Shown piece after piece: positions 7,979 to 14,877 of a stretch of DNA of 22,364 nucleotides. The notes below the pieces were generated by a model. It was not told where the DNA came from. It searched no databases and was given only the letters and a program-made list of their open reading frames with translations. Position numbers and translations under genes: made by a program. The stretch is taken from assembly GCA_012961845.1 (NCBI GenBank), contig DTYO01000056.1:1-22364 (forward strand), given 5' to 3'. Source of the stretch: Thermodesulfobacteriaceae bacterium (GTDB lineage Bacteria > Desulfobacterota > Dissulfuribacteria > Dissulfuribacterales > UBA3076). How positions within the stretch are numbered: position 1 is the first letter of the stretch; each line of letters starts with the position of its first letter.

Positions 7979-8641
7979 TTATCCTTCTAGCACAGCCTTT
8001 TTCAGCTCTTCCATACCGACTCTATCTATTAATTTTCCCAGTCTTTCACGTTTTTTGGCATTTGCCCTGTAAAAATCCATTATCTTCTGGGTGAGCTTAA
8101 GAGCTTCTTCCGTATTTATCTCAGTGGTTAACATCTCTGCCAGTCTTGGTCTGGCACCGCCCATGCCACCGACCGCGACTGTCCATCCTTTGCGTTTTCC
8201 GACAAATCCCAGGTCTTTTATGCAGTTTTCTGCACACTGATTGATACATCCTGAAACCCCTATCTTGAATTTTGAAGGGAGAGAGTAGCCATGGTATTTC
8301 TTATCCAGTTCTGTACCCAGTCCAAGGGAATCCTGCATCCCAAGTCTGCAGAATGTAGTGCCGGGGCAGGCTTTTATGCTGCGCACACACGGGCCGACAG
8401 CGGCTCCAGGATCGGCACCTAGCTCAGCCCATACGGCGTCTATATCCTCCTCATTGATTCCGACCATTGCAATTCTGGCTGCACTGGTCAACTTGAGGGC
8501 CTGGACTCCGTATTTTTCAGCTGTATCGGCAATCTGTCTGAGCAGCTCTGGCGTGATAACCCCCATGGGAACATGGGGTACTATGGCATAGGTCTTTTTA
8601 TCCCTCTGTACTACAGCTCCCTTTTCTCCGTCTTTGAGCAT
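7979..8641 (-). CDS. Small siroheme/[4Fe-4S] sulfite reductase-like protein
   Basis: This 220-residue protein belongs to the nitrite/sulfite reductase superfamily. It resembles the compact low-molecular-weight assimilatory-type sulfite reductase known from Desulfovibrio (about 218 aa) and is much smaller than the usual hemoprotein of about 570 aa. The cluster and siroheme ligands are visible as Cys92-x5-Cys98 (CPGTTFC) and Cys132-x3-Cys136 (CINQC), preceded by the LTSAARIAMVGI ferredoxin-like half-domain. Further cysteines are at 85 and 140. The start was set at 8641 because AGGAGG precedes this ATG with a 7-nt spacer; the 16-residue extension to 8689 runs into the ferredoxin gene. It lies 14 nt downstream of the ferredoxin gene, its likely electron donor. 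The true substrate (sulfite, nitrite or other) cannot be read from sequence. Confidence 0.88.
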   Translation of the reverse strand: MLKDGEKGAVVQRDKKTYAIVPHVPMGVITPELLRQIADTAEKYGVQALKLTSAARIAMVGINEEDIDAVWAELGADPGAAVGPCVRSIKACPGTTFCRLGMQDSLGLGTELDKKYHGYSLPSKFKIGVSGCINQCAENCIKDLGFVGKRKGWTVAVGGMGGARPRLAEMLTTEINTEEALKLTQKIMDFYRANAKKRERLGKLIDRVGMEELKKAVLEG

Positions 8642-8655
8642 GATGAAACCTCCTG

Positions 8656-8850
8656 CTATTCTGTTATTTCTATACATTGTTTGGGACACATGGATACAGC
8701 CATTTCCACCTGACCCCGGAAACCATCTTCATGATCGACAAGTTCTGCCTTTTCCATATTCTCGTTTATCCTGAAGTCTTCAGGATCGATTTCAGTGCAT
8801 GTCCCGCATCCATTACAGCGGTATGTATCAATGTAGGCTCTACCTTTCAA
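8656..8850 (-). CDS. Ferredoxin, single [4Fe-4S] cluster
   Basis: A 64-residue electron carrier. Cys12, Cys15, Cys18 (CNGCGTC) and Cys55 followed by Pro (CPKQC) give the one-cluster pattern of Desulfovibrio-type ferredoxins; the helix region between them is acidic (EIDPEDF), as usual for this group. An extra Cys lies at 59. The start codon is TTG at 8850, supported by GGAGG six bases upstream, and the reading frame fits the family start. It is the first gene of a two-gene unit with the sulfite-reductase-like gene, so it probably supplies that enzyme's electrons. Confidence 0.9.
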   Translation of the reverse strand: MKGRAYIDTYRCNGCGTCTEIDPEDFRINENMEKAELVDHEDGFRGQVEMAVSMCPKQCIEITE

Positions 8851-8886
8851 AAAATTCCTCCATTGAGATTTCGTGTAGAAAATGCG

Positions 8887-8915
8887 ATAATAATATCACT
8901 TATTAAAAATATCAA
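8887..8915 (-). promoter_or_regulatory. Sigma70-type promoter for ferredoxin/sulfite reductase unit
   Basis: On the minus strand, TTGATA (8915-8910) and TATTAT (8892-8887) are separated by exactly 17 nt, each one or two bases from consensus. Transcription would begin near 8880, about 30 nt before the TTG start. An inverted repeat, TCATC-N6-GATGA at 8923-8938, sits just upstream of the -35 element and could be an activator or repressor site. Confidence 0.6.
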
Positions 8916-9031
8916 ACATTGATCATCTTAAATGATGAAAATGGCCTTCATATACGGAAAAGGCAGCGTGAAGCAGTCACTGCCGCCAAGGCTCCTTGTA
9001 TCGAAAGAAACAAAAACGACGTGGTAAAAAA

Positions 9032-9102
9032 GACCGGCTGTACACATACGGGTCGGTCATGAACGGATTTGAATGCCGTTCTGTCTGTCATGCGGACCGG
9101 CC
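9032..9102 (+). promoter_or_regulatory. Structured leader with alternative stems upstream of yjbQ
   Basis: GACCGGC (9032-9038) can pair with GTCGGTC (9052-9058, one G-U). The same right arm, GGTCGGTC (9051-9058), can instead pair over 8 positions with GACCGGCC (9095-9102), enclosing a separate AACGG/CCGTT hairpin (9062-9080). The two pairings exclude each other, a layout typical of attenuators and riboswitches. The sequence matches no riboswitch consensus I know, including TPP. It ends about 25 nt before the yjbQ ribosome site. Folding was judged by eye only. Confidence 0.3.
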
Positions 9103-9140
9103 GGGGATTAAATCAGCATTGATCCGGAGGTGAAAACAAG

Positions 9141-9581
9141 ATGCAGGGAGAAACAGTGATCTATTGCAACGAGATTCATGTCTCGCTGGACAGAGGACCT
9201 TCAATAAGGGACATTACAGCTGAAATCCAGGATTGTGTCGACAGGAGCAGAGTGAATCAGGGGAGCCTCCATGCAACTGTGACAGGCTCCACAGGTTCAC
9301 TCACCACTATAGAATATGAACCGGGCGTAGTAGAGGACCTGAAGGAAGCGATTGCCAGGCTTGCACCTCCCGGGCTTGTTTACAGACACGAACTTGCATG
9401 GCATGACGGCAATGGACACAGCCACGTCCAGGCAGCGCTCCTCGGGCCTTCCCTGGTACTGCCGGTGCGGAAAGGCATGCTGTACCTCGGCACATGGCAG
9501 CAGACCGTAGTGATTAACCATGATAACAGAGCTAGGGAGCGGAAGGTGGCGCTGACCGTCATGGGAACCTGTTTGGGCTGA
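9141..9581 (+). CDS. yjbQ: YjbQ/UPF0047 family protein
   Basis: A 146-residue member of the YjbQ (UPF0047) family. Family members have weak thiamine-phosphate synthase activity in vitro, but the physiological role is unsettled. Signatures are an early TGSTGSLTTIEYEPG segment (residues 48-62), the His-rich core HDGNGHSHVQAALLGPS (88-104, with His93 and His95), and VRKGMLYLGTWQQTVVINHD (109-128). Length is typical. GGAGGTGA at 9126-9133 precedes ATG 9141 with good spacing. The gene is divergent from the ferredoxin unit across a 290-bp region, and its stop abuts the stop of the next gene on the other strand. Confidence 0.9.
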   Translation: MQGETVIYCNEIHVSLDRGPSIRDITAEIQDCVDRSRVNQGSLHATVTGSTGSLTTIEYEPGVVEDLKEAIARLAPPGLVYRHELAWHDGNGHSHVQAALLGPSLVLPVRKGMLYLGTWQQTVVINHDNRARERKVALTVMGTCLG

Positions 9582-10556
9582 TCAATGCCGATAAAAGTAG
9601 AATAATCCCACAAGGATGATGCTGCCCACCCTGAGTCCCTGGTTGTAAAGTATCAGTTCGGCTGCCAGCCTAGGTCTAAAGATTCCGGCAAAATACGGAA
9701 ACTGATGCCTTACAGCCCTTACAGGCGATGACAGCACATTTCCTACCAGCAATGCCAGCACTACTTCCCTGTAACTGAGGACTCCATCCTGGATGAGAGC
9801 GCCAGCTGCGGCCAGGCCAGCTGTGAATTCCGCAGCTATGTGAAACACTATGATGCTCAAGCTCTGTGGGGGCAGCCACGCAAGCATTGACACATGTTCC
9901 TCCATGAACGTCTGCATTGAAGAAAAGACGTCCAAGCGGTTTAAAAAAAAGATCAGAACATATATCGGAACAGTGAATCGTAGTATTTTTTTTATACGCT
10001 TTTTGAAACGTTTCAATGTCTTTTGAAACGCCGACCTGAAGTTTTTCTGTCCTGATTTATCCATATGCCGCTGTTCATCGGGGTTTCTGTGTTCCAGTCT
10101 GGCAGGCAGTATTACCCTGCACAGCAGCAGTATGAAAACGGTCCTTAATACGGCTGATCCAAATGTCAGCCCCACATAAATAAGGGCGGCCCCCTTTATC
10201 AGGGGCACTGTGATAAAAAAGACGGTAGGCAGGTGGAGAAAATAAGTGGGCAGGCTGTTCAGAAGATTGTACAGGATCAGTTCGTTTTTATTGATCTTTT
10301 TTCTGTCAAACGCCTCTGCGAGCATGGTGTTGGCACTGACACCGGAAAAAAAGGCCACTGAAAAACTGGCTCCTGCAATATCCGAAAGATTGCCGGCCCT
10401 GACCATGGGCCTGGCAAACCTGGCCATGCGACCGGTCCAGTCAAGAGCTTCTATGAAGTTTGCGATCAAAAGTCCTGCGGAGATGAAAAAAGTGAGTCTG
10501 CAAAGAGGCCATGCGAGATTGTGCCAGATTGTAGTCAACAGCTGGGTCGGTTCCAT
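9582..10556 (-). CDS. Nucleoside-recognition (Gate) domain membrane protein
   Basis: A 324-residue polytopic membrane protein built from two Gate-like halves, as in the SpmA/SpmB and nucleoside-recognition families. The first half (about 13-150) holds the characteristic FSVAFFSGVSANTMLAEAF stretch; the second (about 192-322) holds AAEFTAGLAAAGALI and NVLSSPVRAVRHQFPYFAG. A strongly basic linker (152-192, many Lys and Arg) joins them and probably faces the cytoplasm. The transported or sensed ligand is unknown. Some shorter members are annotated as spore-maturation proteins, but there is no other sporulation gene here. It lies 29 nt after xerD, the last gene of the minus-strand run. The ribosome site is weak, so translation may depend on xerD. 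Confidence 0.8.
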   Translation of the reverse strand: MEPTQLLTTIWHNLAWPLCRLTFFISAGLLIANFIEALDWTGRMARFARPMVRAGNLSDIAGASFSVAFFSGVSANTMLAEAFDRKKINKNELILYNLLNSLPTYFLHLPTVFFITVPLIKGAALIYVGLTFGSAVLRTVFILLLCRVILPARLEHRNPDEQRHMDKSGQKNFRSAFQKTLKRFKKRIKKILRFTVPIYVLIFFLNRLDVFSSMQTFMEEHVSMLAWLPPQSLSIIVFHIAAEFTAGLAAAGALIQDGVLSYREVVLALLVGNVLSSPVRAVRHQFPYFAGIFRPRLAAELILYNQGLRVGSIILVGLFYFYRH

Positions 10557-10585
10557 GGGAAAACAGGAAAGGCGGTTTACACAGA

Positions 10586-11497
10586 TTATCCCCGGGGGTG
10601 GTAACGGCGATGGATGCTTCTCAGGTGTTTGAGGTCAAGATGGGTATATATCTGGGTTGTGCTGATATCGCTGTGGCCGAGAAGCATCTGCACGACCCTG
10701 AGATCGGCTCCACCCTCCAGAAGATGGGTAGCAAATGAGTGCCTCAGTACATGAGGAGAAATCTGCCTGTCAATACCAGCAGCGACGGAATATTTTTTGA
10801 GGAGCTGCCAGAAGCGCTGCCTAGTAAGCGGCTTTCCTGTCCTTCCAGGAAAGACGTAATAACTGTTTTTTCTGCCCAGCAACTTGGGCCGCACTTCTTT
10901 CAGATAGCGGATCAACCAGTCCATGGCGATTTTCCCCACCGGAACTATTCTTTCTCTGCTGCCCTTGCCCATGATCCTGAGATAATATCTCCTGGTGTCC
11001 AGCTGGTTCATTTTGAGCGCTGTTGCCTCGGTAGCCCTGAGGCCGCATGCATATGTGAGCTCCAGAAGGGTTCTGTCCCTGAGCCCGGTGGCTTTGCTCA
11101 CATCAGGACAACAGAGGAGATTTTCGATTTCTGCTTTGGAGAGGACCTCTGGAAGTCCGGTTCCAAGCCTTGGAGTGCTGACTACCGTCAGGGGTGACGC
11201 ATCAATATGGCGTTCCTGCACCAGGAATCTGAAAAAAGTCCTGACGGCAGACAGCTTTCTTGCAGATGTCCTGGCAGAAAGACCGGAAATCCTGAGTTTG
11301 TTCAGCCAGGCCATTATGTCTGAAGAACTGACATCGGCAGGGGTATGCAGGCCGTGTCTCTCGGCATGATCTATGAATGTCAGAACGTCTCTGCTGTAAG
11401 CATCAAGCGTACAGGATGACAGTCCTCTGTCTATCGAGAGGTGTGCCATGAAGTCGTCCAGAACTACTGTCCACAGGCTCTCAGATTTGTCCGGCAT
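10586..11497 (-). CDS. xerD: Site-specific tyrosine recombinase XerD
   Basis: XerD acts with XerC at dif sites to resolve chromosome dimers before division. This 303-residue protein has the SAM-like N-terminal DNA-binding domain (about 8-95) and the catalytic domain with Arg154 (GLRATE), Lys178 (MGKGSRER), His249 and Arg252 (HVLRHSFATHLL), His275 (LLGHSDIST) and the nucleophile Tyr284 (TQIYTHLD). The C terminus HPRG is typical of XerC/D. The length and lack of extra domains argue for Xer rather than a phage integrase. It begins 5 nt after the stop of the 159-aa upstream gene, so the two are probably translated together. XerC versus XerD is decided by overall resemblance; XerD is more likely. 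Confidence 0.9.
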   Translation of the reverse strand: MPDKSESLWTVVLDDFMAHLSIDRGLSSCTLDAYSRDVLTFIDHAERHGLHTPADVSSSDIMAWLNKLRISGLSARTSARKLSAVRTFFRFLVQERHIDASPLTVVSTPRLGTGLPEVLSKAEIENLLCCPDVSKATGLRDRTLLELTYACGLRATEATALKMNQLDTRRYYLRIMGKGSRERIVPVGKIAMDWLIRYLKEVRPKLLGRKNSYYVFPGRTGKPLTRQRFWQLLKKYSVAAGIDRQISPHVLRHSFATHLLEGGADLRVVQMLLGHSDISTTQIYTHLDLKHLRSIHRRYHPRG

Positions 11498-11502
11498 TGC
11501 TT

Positions 11503-11982
11503 TCAGGCAAATTCTGCAAGGGCCAGTTCCGCTTCTTCCTGGACTTCAGGGTCTTTTGCAGTAAGGCTCAGGACACTGAGTTTGCTCATGAAGCCTTTTT
11601 TTTCTGCTGGCCCTTTTTCTTCTGCCAGCTCGCAGAGCCGGTTGATTGCCTGACACACGATTTCAGGTTCTTTCTTCAGATCCAGAAGCAGGAGCAAAGT
11701 ACCCCAGTCATCGGGTGTGCCGTAGGTTTCCATATAATTCTTGACCGCTTCTTTGAATCCGGCAGTTCCGTATGCGTTTCTTATAGCCATCAGGGCCCTG
11801 GAGTGTTCGGGTTTTCCTTTAGCGCCCATGAAGAGCTTTTCAGCCTCCTGAAGATACCGTTCCTTGAACCTGGAATCATCAAGAGCCCTTTCAAGCCTGT
11901 CACGGTCATCTTTCCTGGTTCTGCCACGGCTCCGGTCTCGCGTCCTGTCGATTTCTCTCCAGCTTTTTTTTTCTCTTGTCAT
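11503..11982 (-). CDS. Unrecognised 159-aa helical protein upstream of xerD
   Basis: I do not recognise this family. The first 50 or so residues are very rich in Arg, Lys, Asp and Glu (an RTRDRSRGRTRKDDRDR-like stretch), likely disordered or nucleic-acid binding. The remainder (about 55-159) looks all-helical with Ala/Leu-rich repeats reminiscent of HEAT-like helices, ending in EEAELALAEFA. There is no signal peptide or membrane segment, so it is cytosolic. An AGGA lies 9 nt before the ATG. The stop is 5 nt from the xerD start. Long uninterrupted coding, tight spacing and a ribosome site make it a real gene. Its function is unknown, and a link to XerD is only suggested by coupling. Confidence 0.7.
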   Translation of the reverse strand: MTREKKSWREIDRTRDRSRGRTRKDDRDRLERALDDSRFKERYLQEAEKLFMGAKGKPEHSRALMAIRNAYGTAGFKEAVKNYMETYGTPDDWGTLLLLLDLKKEPEIVCQAINRLCELAEEKGPAEKKGFMSKLSVLSLTAKDPEVQEEAELALAEFA

Positions 11983-12042
11983 TGTCTGTTATCCTGAATA
12001 ATTCAGTTTTGTATGGTGATGATGCCAGTGACTCTTATCATC

Positions 12043-12059
12043 TGCATGTGTATCATGCA
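12043..12059 (-). terminator. Small hairpin at the 3' end of the phosphatase gene
   Basis: TGCATG-N5-CATGCA is a perfect 6-bp stem that includes the phosphatase stop codon region (12053-12055). On the minus strand no T-run follows it directly, so it would slow or process transcripts rather than terminate them. Another palindrome, CTGAAT-A-ATTCAG, sits at 11994-12006 in the same 70-bp gap. Confidence 0.3.
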
Positions 12060-12682
12060 AAAAAAAACTCGAAATCCGGCAGACTGAGGCAGGTAAGCTG
12101 TCCACCGAATACAGCTCCTGTGTCTATACCTACTTTATTGGCTTCGATCAACGGCTGAAAAAACGGAGTATGGCCGAATATTACTCTTTTGCCCCAGTCA
12201 TACGAAGAGCGGATGAATTCAGACCTGATCCACAGCAGATCCTCCGGCCTCTGTCTGGAGACCGGAATGCCTGGTTTGAGTCCTGCATGTACAAAAATAT
12301 ACTGTTCTGTCTCGTACACTGGAGTCAGTTCCTTCAGGAATTCCATATGGCTCGGCGGGATCTCCGGACATCCGTCCTGCACAGGATAACTCTCCAGGGT
12401 TTTCCTTCCTCCGGTAAAGAGAAAAGACCTGAAGGAATTGTCTTCGATATACCTTGAAAACATCCATTCGTGATTACCCTGGAGAAAAATCATCCTTTCT
12501 CCGTGTTTTTTCTTCAAGTCCAGCAGCAGTTCGAGCACTTTGAACGAATCAGGCCCGCGGTCCACATAATCTCCGAGAAAAACCATCATGTCCCGGTCCA
12601 AGTCGGCAGGGATTTTACAAAGCAGGGACTCCAGTTTATCAAGGCACCCGTGAATGTCTCCTATTGCAAAAATTTTTTCCAT
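12053..12682 (-). CDS. Serine/threonine-type metallophosphatase (PrpA/PrpB-like)
   Basis: A 209-residue calcineurin-like metallophosphoesterase of the bacterial PPP type, as in E. coli PrpA/PrpB and lambda phosphatase. Metal-binding motifs appear in order: GDIHG (residues 8-12), GDYVDRG (37-43), GNHEW (69-73), then FVHAGL and FGHTPF for the C-terminal histidines. It may dephosphorylate phosphoproteins, but related enzymes also cleave dinucleoside polyphosphates, and sequence alone does not separate these. It has no signal peptide and is cytosolic. It stands in the minus-strand run between gaps of about 119 bp (upstream) and 70 bp (downstream), so it may have its own promoter. Confidence 0.9.
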   Translation of the reverse strand: MEKIFAIGDIHGCLDKLESLLCKIPADLDRDMMVFLGDYVDRGPDSFKVLELLLDLKKKHGERMIFLQGNHEWMFSRYIEDNSFRSFLFTGGRKTLESYPVQDGCPEIPPSHMEFLKELTPVYETEQYIFVHAGLKPGIPVSRQRPEDLLWIRSEFIRSSYDWGKRVIFGHTPFFQPLIEANKVGIDTGAVFGGQLTCLSLPDFEFFFA

Positions 12683-12780
12683 GTCTTCCGGTCCTGCAGT
12701 TGATGATCAAAGGATGCCGCATATACAAGGCTGAGGGCATGCCGGCGCATTCCCTGCACTTGAGATGTCCAGCAATGAAG

Positions 12781-12812
12781 TGGATGCAGGACCCTGTTAA
12801 CTCATGCATCCA
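12781..12812 (-). terminator. Stem-loop spanning the radical SAM stop codon
   Basis: TGGATGCA (12781-12788) and TGCATCCA (12805-12812) are a perfect 8-bp inverted repeat with a 16-nt loop. On the minus strand the 5' arm lies in the final codons of the radical SAM gene, the stop codon is in the loop and the 3' arm is in the intergenic gap. No T-tract follows. It may mark a transcript end or a processing site separating the phosphatase from the upstream genes. Confidence 0.35.
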
Positions 12813-13713
12813 GCCTGGTCAGACCGGCTTTCCGCGCAGCTTCCAGTGCCCGGTAAAATTCTTGATCGGTAATCCTTCTGTCCAGGGGAGGATTGTACAT
12901 GGCCTTTCCGCAGGGCCGGTACTGTTCCATGACGTTCACGTAGGTTTCGGGGGAGATCTCGTCAGCTATGAATTTCATGATGTCTTCTGTGCCGCTGAGC
13001 CCCCCGGGGAGCACCAGATGCCGCACCAGCAGCCCCCTTGCTGCAATTCCGCTATCGTCCACAGCCAGATCGCCTACCTGTCTGTGCATCTCTCTGAGGG
13101 CCGTTCTTGCTGTTTCAGGATAATCTGAAACCTTGGAAAGTCGCTTGGCCACTGCCTTGTCCCAATACTTGAAATCTGGCAGATAAATATCTATTATACC
13201 GTCCAAAATACTGAGAGTATCTGTCGAGTCATAACCGGCTGTATTATAGACCAGCGGGATGGAAAGGCCCTCTCCGGCAGCCAGTACCAGTGCCTTCAAT
13301 ATGAAAGGTACAACATGGGACGGGGTTACGAGATTGATATTGTGGCACCCATCTTCCTGTAGAGCAAGAAAACAGAAAGCCTGAATTTCAGGGGTTACAG
13401 GCTTGCCGGACATCAGGTGGCTGATCTCGTAGTTCTGACAGTACAGACATCTCATGTTGCAGCTCGAAAAGAATACGGTTCCGGACCCTTTACGGCCCGT
13501 CAGCGGGGCCTCTTCCCCGAAATGGGGACCATAGCTTGCCAATATGGCGTGGTCCGTAATCCTGCAGAAACTGCTTTCGCCGCCAAGCCTGTCAGCACCG
13601 CACCTGTGCGGGCACATTTTACAGGAGGACATGGCCTTCCAGGCCGCTTCGGCCCGTCCTTCAAGTTCTCCGTTCTTCAGAAGTTCCAGATATGCCGGAC
13701 TGTTTTTCTTCAC
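12802..13713 (-). CDS. Radical SAM protein, PflX-like (putative glycyl-radical activase family)
   Basis: A 303-residue radical S-adenosylmethionine enzyme. The cluster-binding motif is C85-x3-C89-x2-C92 (CNMRCLYC) in SSCNMRCLYCQNYEIS. An N-terminal group of extra cysteines (Cys31, 34, 38, 50; CKMCPHRC...C) resembles PflX-type proteins, often annotated as pyruvate formate-lyase activating enzyme, whose target is not known. The downstream NLVTPSH, VYNTAGYDS and IYLPDFKYW segments fit the TIM-barrel core. No glycyl-radical enzyme gene is nearby, so its substrate cannot be named. The start is GTG at 13713, 6 nt after the stop of the preceding membrane-protein gene; the ribosome site is weak, and translation may be coupled. 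Confidence 0.87.
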   Translation of the reverse strand: MKKNSPAYLELLKNGELEGRAEAAWKAMSSCKMCPHRCGADRLGGESSFCRITDHAILASYGPHFGEEAPLTGRKGSGTVFFSSCNMRCLYCQNYEISHLMSGKPVTPEIQAFCFLALQEDGCHNINLVTPSHVVPFILKALVLAAGEGLSIPLVYNTAGYDSTDTLSILDGIIDIYLPDFKYWDKAVAKRLSKVSDYPETARTALREMHRQVGDLAVDDSGIAARGLLVRHLVLPGGLSGTEDIMKFIADEISPETYVNVMEQYRPCGKAMYNPPLDRRITDQEFYRALEAARKAGLTRLDA

Positions 13714-13719
13714 AGTTTC

Positions 13720-14877
13720 TTACCAGTCGTGTGGTTCCAGCCCAAGGGTTTCCAGTTTGTAGAGTTCAAGAATTGACACGCATAGCGCCATGAGTATCGG
13801 GCCGAGGACGAGGCCCAGGAGGCCGAAAACATTTATGCCGCCAAGGATGCTAAAAAACAGGAAAAGGGTGTGCAGCTGGGTCTTTCCACTGATGAATATT
13901 GGTCTGAGAAAATAATCTATCTGGCTTATGACGAGGATGCTGAACGTAAGGAGTATGGCTCCTTTGAGATATATGCCGCTTACAAAGAGATAAACAGTGG
14001 CAGGAAGCCATATAAGTGCCGGACCGATTATCGGGATGAAAGTTGAAAGCCCAATAAGCATACCCCAGAGCAAGGGAGCCGAAAAATCAAGGACCCACAT
14101 GATGAAAATCCCGAGTCCACCCTGGATGGCAGCGTTGAGCATGTTTCCATACAGGGTTGCAGACAGTACATCTGCCGTGACACCGGCAAAATTCTCTACG
14201 TCCCTCCTGGGCATAGGCAGCAACCCCTTGAAGGTCTCAAGCATTTTTTCTCCGTCTATGAACAGGAAGTAAAGAGTGAGGAGCATAAGGGCGCCGTTGA
14301 AAATTATTCCTGCGACATTCTTGAAAAGTACTGTGCCCTGCATCAGGAAAAATTCTCCCATTCTCTTGGCAATATCGCTGATGCCTTCCTTGACACCCGC
14401 TTCATGGGTCTGAAGCAGGTCCAGCATTCTGGATACAGCGCCGTGGAGTACGGGAAACCTTTCCCTGTCAGGTACGATCGTGAATTCCCCGGTAGCCAGA
14501 TTGAGCTGCAGCTCATTGTAAACCCTGATTATTTCGGCGGTCAGGCTGCCCAGCAGACCGAAAACGGGAATAATGATGAACATGATGATGAGCAGGCACA
14601 TTATCACAGAAATGACTGCATCCGGGAGCCGGAGTCTCCGCTTAATCCAGTTGTAAACAGGAAAAAAGAAGAGCGCCAGAATGATGGCCCAGGTGATGGG
14701 CTCAAAAAAGGGCAGCAGAAGCCGCAGCCCCAGTATCAGTACCAGTACCGCCAGGCCAACCGCCAGGGAGGTGACAAGCCTGGCATTGCTGGGTGTTCTC
14801 CGGCTCAGCCCCTTGGTCTCTTCAGGAGCGGTTTTCGGAGGGTTTGTTGCATGGTCAGCAGGCGGTTTTATCAACAT
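13720..14877 (-). CDS. AI-2E family / PerM-like membrane protein
   Basis: A 385-residue member of the AI-2E exporter superfamily (formerly UPF0118/PerM). After a soluble, Pro-rich tail of about 30 residues, hydrophobic helices run from about 34 on (LVTSLAVGLAVLVLILGLRL, PITWAIILALFFFPVYNWI, VISVIMCLLIIMFIIIPVFG). A large loop of about 110-180 follows, then the C-terminal group with LWGMLIGLSTFIPIIGPALI and FLRPIFISGKTQLHTLFLFF. Members have been linked to AI-2 export or cation/proton antiport; the substrate here is unknown and there is no quorum-sensing gene nearby. The ATG overlaps the stop of the upstream unknown gene by 7 bp. It begins the tail of the purL-led cluster. Confidence 0.88.
   Translation of the reverse strand: MLIKPPADHATNPPKTAPEETKGLSRRTPSNARLVTSLAVGLAVLVLILGLRLLLPFFEPITWAIILALFFFPVYNWIKRRLRLPDAVISVIMCLLIIMFIIIPVFGLLGSLTAEIIRVYNELQLNLATGEFTIVPDRERFPVLHGAVSRMLDLLQTHEAGVKEGISDIAKRMGEFFLMQGTVLFKNVAGIIFNGALMLLTLYFLFIDGEKMLETFKGLLPMPRRDVENFAGVTADVLSATLYGNMLNAAIQGGLGIFIMWVLDFSAPLLWGMLIGLSTFIPIIGPALIWLPATVYLFVSGIYLKGAILLTFSILVISQIDYFLRPIFISGKTQLHTLFLFFSILGGINVFGLLGLVLGPILMALCVSILELYKLETLGLEPHDW

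Noticed and set aside
9032..9133. TPP riboswitch in front of yjbQ
   Set aside because: The conserved TPP core blocks (CUGAGA and the ACCUGAU region) are absent.
10586..11497. Phage or integron integrase instead of XerD
   Set aside because: Length, absence of extra domains, motif spacing and the tight chromosomal operon context fit Xer recombinases; no attC-like cassettes or phage genes are nearby.
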